The notes below the pieces were generated by a model. It saw only the letters and a program-made list of their open reading frames with translations. It was not told where the DNA came from and ran no database searches. Made by a program: the position numbers and the translations under genes. From assembly GCA_905480645.1 (NCBI GenBank), contig CAJQRC010000003.1, positions 89,835-153,834 on the forward strand: DNA of 64,000 nucleotides, written 5' to 3'. The DNA comes from an uncultured Tateyamaria sp. GTDB taxonomy: Bacteria > Pseudomonadota > Alphaproteobacteria > Rhodobacterales > Rhodobacteraceae. Below, piece by piece: positions 18,604 to 25,015 of the stretch (position 1 is the first letter of the stretch; the number at the start of each line of letters is the position of its first letter).

Positions 18604-18679
18604 AATCGAATGGTTTCAGGAGGAAGGGCCAATTCGACTAAATCGCCCTCTCCGAAAGTTCACCCACTTAAGGGCTGCC

Positions 18680-18736
18680 TTAGCAGGCGACCTCCAAAGC
18701 TATTCCGACACCTCTCTCCAATACCGTTCTTGACAC
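18680..18736 (-). CDS. 18-codon small ORF behind an ultra-long Shine-Dalgarno
   Basis: GTG at 18734-18736 opens MSRTVLERGVGIALEVAC, then TAA at 18680-18682. The GGAGG core lies exactly seven bases upstream, ideal spacing, so initiation should be strong. The peptide has no run of one amino acid as in biosynthetic attenuators. It could be a leader peptide or a functional microprotein. Being so short, coding status cannot be proven from composition. Confidence 0.5.
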   Translation of the reverse strand: MSRTVLERGVGIALEVAC

Positions 18737-18750
18737 TGGATCACCTCCTT
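18736..18750 (-). promoter_or_regulatory. 15-base Shine-Dalgarno, perfect complement of the 16S rRNA tail
   Basis: The minus strand reads AAGGAGGTGATCCAG, complementary over 15 bases to the conserved 16S rRNA 3' end (CTGGATCACCTCCTT). Ordinary Shine-Dalgarno elements in this window span 4-7 bases. The last G is also the first base of the GTG start. A CCTCCT at 18618-18623 in the same RNA could pair with and mask AGGAGG. Confidence 0.75.
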
Positions 18751-18794
18751 CCAATTTGTTAAACTCGCAAGGACAGTTGCACAGATGTAGGGAA

Positions 18795-18800
18795 TGTCAA
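18795..18800 (-). promoter_or_regulatory. Possible -35 element of the small transcript
   Basis: TTGACA on the minus strand, 45 bases upstream of the long Shine-Dalgarno and just past the yhhQ stop codon. No matching TATAAT-like -10 is evident at 16-18 bases, so this is a half-promoter call only. Confidence 0.35.
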
Positions 18801-18805
18801 TGCAT

Positions 18806-19426
18806 TTAGTTGTTATAAGCATTTTTTGTGGTTAGCCATCTAAAGGGTGCCAGCGCTATAATGGCTAATGTTATTTTTACTGACCAGTCTGCGAATGCAA
18901 GAGATACCCATAGGGGTGCTAAAGGGCCAATGCCGAGGATGGGCAGCATCTCGCTTGCCCAAGCTACGTCAGTAGCAGGATGGATGAATGCAAAGTGGGC
19001 TGAAAAAGCTATTGAGAAGAATATTGCTGTGTCGATAGTGCTGCTTACAAGCGTAGAAATCAGGGGTGCTTTCCACCATGTTTTTTGACGGAATAATGAA
19101 AAAATCCGGATGTCTAAGAGTTGAGCGGTTAAGAAAGCAATGCCCGAACCAAGCGCTATGCGCAAAGTAACTAAGGGTCCAAATTCACCAACAATCTGAG
19201 TGCCTATGAGACTGCAAGCTAAACCCACTAAAAAACCAGTGAATACTACGGTGCGGGCTGCAACCACGCCATAGACTCGATTCATAATATCGGTCACTAG
19301 AAATGCTAGTGGGTATGTGAATGCTCCCCACGTTAACCAGTTTCCAAATAGGAATTGTACAAGGATGTTTGAGGCCAGCACAATGATGGCCATAGCGATA
19401 ATACCGGGTAAGTGCGCACGTGTCAT
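18806..19426 (-). CDS. yhhQ: Queuosine precursor transporter, VUT/YhhQ family
   Basis: A 206-residue inner-membrane protein with about six hydrophobic segments. The start MTRAHLPGIIAMAIIVLASNILVQ (given in two parts), FTYPLAFLVTDIMNRVYG and the charged RQKTWWKAPLISTLVSSTIDT motif are typical of the VUT family (DUF165), which imports 7-cyano-7-deazaguanine or related precursors for tRNA queuosine. Membership is clear; the exact precursor is not. The ATG at 19424-19426 starts the family N-terminus. The candidate small transcript begins just after its stop. Confidence 0.87.
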   Translation of the reverse strand: MTRAHLPGIIAMAIIVLASNILVQFLFGNWLTWGAFTYPLAFLVTDIMNRVYGVVAARTVVFTGFLVGLACSLIGTQIVGEFGPLVTLRIALGSGIAFLTAQLLDIRIFSLFRQKTWWKAPLISTLVSSTIDTAIFFSIAFSAHFAFIHPATDVAWASEMLPILGIGPLAPLWVSLAFADWSVKITLAIIALAPFRWLTTKNAYNN

Positions 19427-19488
19427 ATCAGGTGTCCGTTTTTAGCAAGGTTGCGGCGACTTGATCCCTAAAAAGAGATGTTCAGTTA

Positions 19489-20322
19489 TTAATCGCACGC
19501 GGCTTCCCCTGCAAGGCTTTCTGTTAAAGCGTATTCAACTAATTCACTTGTTTGAGATATGCGAAAATTATCATCTGATACTAATGTAAGGCATGTCGCG
19601 CCACTATTCGATTCCCACACGGAAATTCCTTCAAGATTATCGTGCTTGCCAAATTTTGTTGTGATTAATGTTTCAGCATGCGGTTTAGGAGAATTTGGGT
19701 CAAACCTCCGAATACGGCTGCTGAATCCAAGTGGGGTGAAGGCACGTTCAAGAATATAAAGCCATCCCTTGGGGCCAATATCTGCGCCAGTTGGTTGAAA
19801 TAATCCCCGTTTTGGTAAAAGGGCCGCAATATCCCATGTTTTATTTTTATATCGATAAATAGGAAATGGAGCCCCTCGCCTAGCAGGCTTTTCGGGCAGC
19901 GTATACAAGGTGCCGTCTCGTGCTGCTGCAAGAGCCTCGAGCGATTTATTTTTTTTATATCTTATGAAATCTGGATGGCTGGAAATGGCGGTGCCATTGT
20001 CGCGACTAATTCGCCCAGGCCCTTCATAGCTGAAAAAAGTGCCATTCTGGCTTTTTGCCAATCCTTCTGTATCCCTTTCGGGATATGGTAATTTAACAGT
20101 CTGAATATTCATGAGCTGGCCAGTATTGCCGTTACGAATAATTGTGAAACGGTATCCAATGCCGCGATCGGATAATACGAATGCCGCCGCTCCACCATGC
20201 TCAACCTCGATCGCAGATAACCCGCTAAGCCCTTTAAGTGGAATGCTCCGCAAAAAAGTAAGGGGGTCAGCTAGCGACGCGGAGGTGAGCCAAATCAGCG
20301 CGAAGCTAATACGCCAGCGCAT
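19489..20322 (-). CDS. Esterase-like activity of phytase family protein
   Basis: A 277-residue secreted or periplasmic beta-propeller-like protein. A signal peptide (MRWRISFALIWLTSASLADP) ends near residue 18. The body has GLSGLSAIEVE, FVLSDRGIGYRF, DTEGLAKSQNGTFFSYEG, GADIGPKGWLYILER and LEGISVWE, the pattern of the phytase-like esterase domain (PF13449 type). The family has a name but poorly known substrates; real phytase activity is not implied. It overlaps the mepA 3' end by 28 bases and is co-transcribed. Confidence 0.82.
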   Translation of the reverse strand: MRWRISFALIWLTSASLADPLTFLRSIPLKGLSGLSAIEVEHGGAAAFVLSDRGIGYRFTIIRNGNTGQLMNIQTVKLPYPERDTEGLAKSQNGTFFSYEGPGRISRDNGTAISSHPDFIRYKKNKSLEALAAARDGTLYTLPEKPARRGAPFPIYRYKNKTWDIAALLPKRGLFQPTGADIGPKGWLYILERAFTPLGFSSRIRRFDPNSPKPHAETLITTKFGKHDNLEGISVWESNSGATCLTLVSDDNFRISQTSELVEYALTESLAGEAACD

Positions 20323-21176
20323 TGTTGAGGCAGATCCGTAACGCGTAATTCCCTACGAGGTTTTGCGGCAGGTGCATTTGGGTCGCGTGGCTTAGGTGGG
20401 GGTGGTTTAAGGATGTTATTCACCCATTGTTGCGCATCGGCGCATCCATCACCGCGAGGTGGGGGCTCTTGGTTAATGCAGCCGCGGGCTCCTCGGGGAC
20501 ATGCCAAACGTACATGAAAATGATAGTGATGTCCCCACCACGGACGAACCTTACGTAACCAGCGGCGATTACCTTTTTCATCATTACACATCTGCACTTT
20601 TGCGCCAGGAAATACAAAAATACGCGCAGTCCGTTTGTCCTTTGCAGCTCTTTTTATAATCTGGTGATGTGCATTGCTCCAATTTTTGTTTACGTACGCC
20701 CCTTTGGCGCGACGCAAAGATATTGAGGAAATATTCTCACGTTTTGTACGGCTCAGATTGAGGCGAGAAGCGGGTAGCATCCAGATATCTATATCCAGAC
20801 CTAGTTGATGACTGCGGTGGCCAGACAACATAGGTCCGCCACGAGGTTGACTAATGTCTCCGATGTAAAGGCCTTTCCAGCCCGGCTGTTTGGCTGCAAA
20901 TAGAGATAATTTTTGTATAAAGTCGATAGCTTGAGGATGACCCCAATTACGGTTGCGTGAGAGCCGCATAGCCTGCCATGTAGGCCCTGTTTCAGGAAGT
21001 TGTTCTGCCCCAGCAATACAGCCTTTTGAATAGCTACCGAACGGTGCTGGCTTTTGAGTTGAAGCTTCAGATTTTCCTCCAAATTTTTGCTTTGCTAACG
21101 GCTGTGCGGTAACCGCAAATCCCATGCAGAGGATCAAAGATATAAACAATGTAATAAATTTCCCAATCTTATTCAT
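20295..21176 (-). CDS. mepA: Penicillin-insensitive murein endopeptidase
   Basis: MepA is a periplasmic LAS-type zinc metallopeptidase that cuts D-Ala-meso-DAP cross-links in peptidoglycan. The 293 residues begin with a signal peptide (hydrophobic 8-24, AQP). Zinc-site motifs HRSHQLGLDIDIWM near residue 120 and HYHFHVRLACP near 220 are intact, and cysteines such as GCIAGAEQLP and the C-terminal CINQEPPPRGDGC pair are as in MepA. It is the first gene of a pair with the phytase-like gene. Confidence 0.92.
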   Translation of the reverse strand: MNKIGKFITLFISLILCMGFAVTAQPLAKQKFGGKSEASTQKPAPFGSYSKGCIAGAEQLPETGPTWQAMRLSRNRNWGHPQAIDFIQKLSLFAAKQPGWKGLYIGDISQPRGGPMLSGHRSHQLGLDIDIWMLPASRLNLSRTKRENISSISLRRAKGAYVNKNWSNAHHQIIKRAAKDKRTARIFVFPGAKVQMCNDEKGNRRWLRKVRPWWGHHYHFHVRLACPRGARGCINQEPPPRGDGCADAQQWVNNILKPPPPKPRDPNAPAAKPRRELRVTDLPQQCAGVLASR

Positions 21177-21217
21177 ACTTTATCGTCTCCATCTGAGTAG
21201 TCGCAGAATAGCACAGT

Positions 21218-21493
21218 TTAGCCAAACAAGAAGAGACCCAAAATTGTTAGAACCTCTAATTGTACACTACCAGTAATCGTTTTTCTAATACCGATTAAAA
21301 GCAATGCTAATAATCCAAAAATACCTATCTGAACAATACTAAAATCAATTATCCAAAGCGCAAGTGTTCCACTGAAACTGGAAATACTGTTGTCGGCATC
21401 CCGCTCAAGCATCGATGAGGTCAGACAGGATGCCAAGCTATGGCCTGATGGTAATGCCTTCACTGTTTCCCAAAGGCACTTAAGGGTGGTCAT
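21218..21493 (-). CDS. Small hypothetical membrane protein
   Basis: A 91-residue ORF without a family I recognise. The N-terminal 45 residues are polar with a PSGHSLASC stretch (a partial resemblance to PAP2 phosphatase GxPSGH, but far too short for one), followed by two hydrophobic segments at about 43-67 and 76-91. No good ribosome site precedes the ATG. It lies 41 bases upstream of the mepA start on the same strand. It could be a remnant of a longer PAP2 protein or spurious. Confidence 0.4.
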   Translation of the reverse strand: MTTLKCLWETVKALPSGHSLASCLTSSMLERDADNSISSFSGTLALWIIDFSIVQIGIFGLLALLLIGIRKTITGSVQLEVLTILGLFLFG

Positions 21494-21602
21494 TTTTAAA
21501 AACTGGAAGCTGACCTAAGTTTTAGATTATAATTATTGGAAAACTCGTGCTGTTCGCTTAAGTGCCTTGAGACAATCAAGTAGCTGCGATAAAATTAAAT
21601 TA

Positions 21603-21685
21603 CACGGCTAGACAAAAGAGACAAACTCCTTTTGCAAATTTAATACTAATTATAATAAAAAAGTGACCTTCTTGGTCTGGCCGTG
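21603..21685. repeat. Long-range inverted repeat upstream of yggT
   Basis: CACGGCTAGAC at 21603-21613 and GTCTGGCCGTG at 21675-21685 pair over 11 bases with one G-U wobble in the plus-strand RNA, separated by 61 AT-rich bases, ending 57 bases before the yggT start. It could be a structured 5' leader. No coding sense is seen in the gap. Confidence 0.4.
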
Positions 21686-21742
21686 CTTGCTTACCAACGT
21701 TTCGCAGCCTAGTTATAGTTCACAAAGTAAAGGATTTCGCGC

Positions 21743-22030
21743 ATGCTAGCTATTTACGGCCCCATACAACTGATCCTTGGCGTCGTTTATTTCGTCATGA
21801 TTGTTCACATAATAATGAGTTGGCTTATTAATTTCCAAGTTTTAAACCTTCAACAGCCGCTCGTTTCGCAGATTTGGGTAGGGTTGAACCGTTTGCTTGA
21901 ACCTATTTATGAGCCTATCCGTCGAATTCTTCCAAATACAGGGGCCTTAGATCTTGCGCCACTAATTGCTCTTTTGATCGTCATTTCAATGCGCGCTTAC
22001 ATTCTACCAGTCATTTTTGGTTTTGCCTAA
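21743..22030 (+). CDS. YggT family membrane protein
   Basis: A 95-residue inner-membrane protein with two hydrophobic segments (about 6-28 and 70-92) and the family pattern MSWLINFQVLN, LNRLLEPIYEPIRRILP and LDLAPLIALLIV. YggT proteins are linked to osmotic-shock tolerance and cell-division site placement in various bacteria; no biochemical role is established. AAAGGA before the ATG supports the start. It is followed by recQ after 79 bases. Confidence 0.88.
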   Translation: MLAIYGPIQLILGVVYFVMIVHIIMSWLINFQVLNLQQPLVSQIWVGLNRLLEPIYEPIRRILPNTGALDLAPLIALLIVISMRAYILPVIFGFA

Positions 22031-22109
22031 TTCGCGCTTGTTCACTTGGTGTGAAAATGTGAGTCTGATTAGTAAAATTACAACTTGAAATGTTAAAGGG
22101 CTTTCGAAC

Positions 22110-24161
22110 ATGGGTTCGAATAAGGCATCCGCCGCCTCGTTACTACGAGACGTATTTGGATTTGATGACTTTCGTCCTGGTCAGGAGGAAATCGTTGAGG
22201 CGGTAGCGAGGGGTGAAAATACGCTTGCCATTATGCCAACTGGTGGTGGTAAATCTCTATGTTTTCAATTGCCTGCGCTGATGCAAGATGGAGTGACAGT
22301 TGTAATATCTCCACTGATTGCCCTCATGCGGGACCAAGTACGTGCGCTGCAGGCCTCAGGTGTTGCTGCTGGTGCATTAACGTCTGGCAATTCGCCAGAA
22401 GAAACTGAGATGGTTTGGAATGCTCTCCAAGAGCGCAAGCTTAAACTTTTATATATAACGCCGGAGCGTCTTTCTGCGGGTTCATCTCTTGGTATGCTGC
22501 GTAATATTGGAGTTAGCATGATCGCTGTGGATGAGGCGCATTGCATTAGTCAATGGGGACATGATTTTCGCCCAGATTATCTGCGGATAGGAGAACTGCG
22601 TCGTACGCTAAATGTTCCGCTGGCTGCTTTTACTGCGACGGCTGATGCAGAAAGCCGAGTTGAGATTGTGGAAAAGCTTTTTGATGGGGTTCGTCCACGC
22701 ACATTTTTACATGGTTTTGACAGACCTAATATTCATTTGGCGTTTACAGTTAAGAATAGTCCACGCACTCAAATCTTGAATTTTGTAAATGCACGCAAAG
22801 GGCAATCTGGGATAATATATTGTGGAACACGAGCTAAAACAGAAACTCTAGCTTTGGGATTGCGGGAAGTTGGACATGCTTCAATATATTATCATGGTGG
22901 AATGGACGGTGAAGACCGCCGTATTGCAGAACGTCGGTTTCAGCAAGAAGACGGCCTAATTGTGGTAGCTACGGTAGCATTTGGTATGGGCATTGATAAA
23001 CCAGATATACGCTGGGTTGCTCATGCGGACTTACCGAAATCTGTTGAATCCTATTATCAAGAAATAGGTCGAGCTGGGCGTGATGGGCATCCAGCGGAAA
23101 CATTAACACTGTTTGGACCTGAAGATATCAAGTTACGTCGTAGTCAAATTGATGAGGGATTAGCGCCTGCTGAACGGCGTATGGCCGATCATGCTCGGCT
23201 TAATGCGCTTTTAGGGTTGGCCGAAGCTTTAGAATGTCGCCGTAAAACACTTCTTAATTACTTCGGTGAAACTAAGGTTAATTGTAATCACTGTGATCTT
23301 TGTCAAAATCCACCAGAAGTCTTTGATGGAACAACTGCCGTGCGAAAGGCCCTTTCCGCTATGCTGCGTACTGAAGAACGGTTTGGATCTGGGCATCTGA
23401 TAGATATCTTATTAGGTAACGAGACTGAAAAAATCCGTCAACGCGCTCATACAAAACTACCAACCTTTGGCATTGGAAAAGAATACACTCGTGTTCAGTG
23501 GCAAACAGTTTTTAGACAGATGATGGGGCATGATTTAGTTCGGCCGGATGCAGACCGATATGGCGCATTGCGGATGACAGATGCTGCTTTGCCAATTTTA
23601 CGCGGTCTAGCCTCTATCAACTTACGAAGAGATACGATCAAGGCGGCTGTGCGACGGCCGACTGTAACTTCAATGTTATCAGAGGAACATGCGCCATTGC
23701 TTTCAGCGCTGAAAGCAAAAAGACGAGGGTTGGCTGAGGTTGCAAATGTCCCTGCATACATAATATTCCCAGATCGAACTCTGATAGAAATGGCAGAAAG
23801 ACGACCGAAAAATTTAGATCAAATGGCACGAGTTAATGGTGTGGGTGCTAAAAAACTGCAAAACTTTGGAGAGGCATTCCTGAAAGTGATTAATAATGAG
23901 GTGGAACCACTACACCCAACGCGACGCAAATTGGCTGGGCGGAAGTGTGGAGCGCTCTTTGATAAGCTTATGAAAGTGCAGACCGATCTGGCTAGAGGCT
24001 CTGATGGAACGGGTAAGCCACTGAGTTGTTCAGCGTCGCAGTTAGCCAAAGTAGCGCAATTGCGTCCAGACGATAATGTGGCGATTGAGCGTGTTTTGGG
24101 AGACCAAAAGGCTGAACGATTTGGCTCAGCTTTTCTGGACGTCCTTAGAAATGCGGGCTAG
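22110..24161 (+). CDS. recQ: ATP-dependent DNA helicase RecQ
   Basis: A 3'-5' helicase of the RecF pathway that starts recombination repair and suppresses illegitimate exchange. The 683 residues have: helicase motif 0 FRPGQEE, Walker A PTGGGKS at 43-49, Walker B DEAH near 140, motif V and VI (ATVAFGMGIDKPD, QEIGRAGRDG), a four-cysteine zinc motif (CRRK then CNHCDLC), winged helix, and an HRDC domain near residues 525-600. A further C-terminal stretch of about 70 residues looks like a second HRDC-like fold. Length is slightly above E. coli RecQ, as usual in alphaproteobacteria. Confidence 0.94.
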   Translation: MGSNKASAASLLRDVFGFDDFRPGQEEIVEAVARGENTLAIMPTGGGKSLCFQLPALMQDGVTVVISPLIALMRDQVRALQASGVAAGALTSGNSPEETEMVWNALQERKLKLLYITPERLSAGSSLGMLRNIGVSMIAVDEAHCISQWGHDFRPDYLRIGELRRTLNVPLAAFTATADAESRVEIVEKLFDGVRPRTFLHGFDRPNIHLAFTVKNSPRTQILNFVNARKGQSGIIYCGTRAKTETLALGLREVGHASIYYHGGMDGEDRRIAERRFQQEDGLIVVATVAFGMGIDKPDIRWVAHADLPKSVESYYQEIGRAGRDGHPAETLTLFGPEDIKLRRSQIDEGLAPAERRMADHARLNALLGLAEALECRRKTLLNYFGETKVNCNHCDLCQNPPEVFDGTTAVRKALSAMLRTEERFGSGHLIDILLGNETEKIRQRAHTKLPTFGIGKEYTRVQWQTVFRQMMGHDLVRPDADRYGALRMTDAALPILRGLASINLRRDTIKAAVRRPTVTSMLSEEHAPLLSALKAKRRGLAEVANVPAYIIFPDRTLIEMAERRPKNLDQMARVNGVGAKKLQNFGEAFLKVINNEVEPLHPTRRKLAGRKCGALFDKLMKVQTDLARGSDGTGKPLSCSASQLAKVAQLRPDDNVAIERVLGDQKAERFGSAFLDVLRNAG

Positions 24162-24190
24162 ATCAGCAATAACGAGGGTGAGGTGGCAAC

Positions 24191-24964
24191 ATGTTAGTAG
24201 TAATATCCCCAGCAAAGAAGCTGGATTGGGCAGAGCATAAGTTTAAAACGACAAAACCGGAAATGCAGGATGACGCAGTGCGTTTGGTAAAAACTGCGCG
24301 TGATCTCACGAAAAGTAAGCTTAAAACGCTTATGGGCCTTAGTGATAATCTTGCGAGCTTAACTAGAGAGCGCTTCCAAGCTTTTGAGGAGGCACCAAAG
24401 GCTGAGATCACTCGGCCTGCGATGCTGGCTTTTGCAGGCGATACCTATCAAGGACTGGACGCAGTTAGTTTTTCTAGTTCTGAAGTTACATACGCTCAGG
24501 ATCACCTGCGCATTTTATCTGGCCTTTATGGTCTATTGCGTCCTCTCGATGCTATACAGCCTTATAGGCTTGAAATGGGTAGCCGTTTAGAAACGGAGCG
24601 TGGAGCTTCACTTTATGATTACTGGCGTGAGGATCTGTCTAAGGCGTTAAACGCCCAAGCCGAATTTACTAACAGTAATGTTTTGGTGAACTGTGCAAGT
24701 CAGGAATATTTTGGTGCGGTGGTCAAAAAGGCTTTGATACCAAGTGTGGTTACGCCAGTCTTTATGGAAGATAAAGACAGTAGTCCTAAAATTATAAGTT
24801 TTTTTGCCAAGAAAGCACGGGGAGCGATGGCGCGCTACATGGTGCAAAATCAAATAAGCGATCTGGATGGACTGAAAGCCTTTGATAGCGGCGGTTATGT
24901 ATTTAAGCCTAAGTTATCTAACGATTCAAAAATTGTTTTTGTACGTCCATATCCAATGATTTAA
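24191..24964 (+). CDS. yaaA: Peroxide-stress protein YaaA (DUF328)
   Basis: A 257-residue YaaA protein. The N-terminal MLVVISPAKKLDW, then GDTYQGLDA, RILSGLYGLLRPLDAIQPYRLEMG and the C-terminal KKARGAMARYMV segment define the DUF328/UPF0246 family. E. coli YaaA limits free iron and DNA damage during peroxide stress. GAGGTGAGG precedes the ATG. It is 29 bases after recQ and converges on the vWA-like gene. Confidence 0.93.
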   Translation: MLVVISPAKKLDWAEHKFKTTKPEMQDDAVRLVKTARDLTKSKLKTLMGLSDNLASLTRERFQAFEEAPKAEITRPAMLAFAGDTYQGLDAVSFSSSEVTYAQDHLRILSGLYGLLRPLDAIQPYRLEMGSRLETERGASLYDYWREDLSKALNAQAEFTNSNVLVNCASQEYFGAVVKKALIPSVVTPVFMEDKDSSPKIISFFAKKARGAMARYMVQNQISDLDGLKAFDSGGYVFKPKLSNDSKIVFVRPYPMI

Positions 24965-24968
24965 TTTT

Positions 24969-24989
24969 TTAGAATTTTTTTAATTCTAA
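24969..24989. terminator. Weak AT-rich hairpin between convergent genes
   Basis: TTAGAATT, a five-T loop and AATTCTAA form a perfect 8-bp inverted repeat between the yaaA stop and the convergent membrane-protein stop. The stem is low in GC, so termination is uncertain. Confidence 0.35.
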
Positions 24990-25015
24990 TTAGCGTTGCT
25001 TAAATAGTTACTAAA

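Larger units (their letters stand above)
18574..18760 (-). ncRNA. Candidate small RNA or leader RNA with ultra-long Shine-Dalgarno and terminator
   Basis: A minus-strand transcription unit is implied by a TTGACA-like -35 at 18795-18800, a 15-base element identical to the complement of the 16S rRNA 3' tail at 18736-18750, an 18-codon ORF, and a Rho-independent terminator at 18574-18603. Between ORF and terminator the RNA can form a hairpin with arms about 18648-18658 (TTTCGGAGAGGG side) and 18613-18628 (CCCTTCCTCCTGAAA side). The rest of the gap to arfB (18357-18573) is very AT-rich and has no recognised feature. It resembles no Rfam class that I can recall. Promoter -10 and 5' end are not identified. 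Confidence 0.6.

Noticed and set aside
18721..18760. CTGGATCACCTCCTT on the plus strand as a 16S rRNA 3' end fragment
   Set aside because: Only these 15 bases match; the upstream sequence lacks the conserved helix 45 and GTAACAAGGTAGCC region, so there is no rRNA gene here.
18574..18760. Two-piece tmRNA, 4.5S RNA or 6S RNA as identity of the small transcript
   Set aside because: No tag peptide ending in Ala-Ala and no CCA acceptor stem, no SRP GGAAGC-type loop, and no long 6S-like bubble hairpin.
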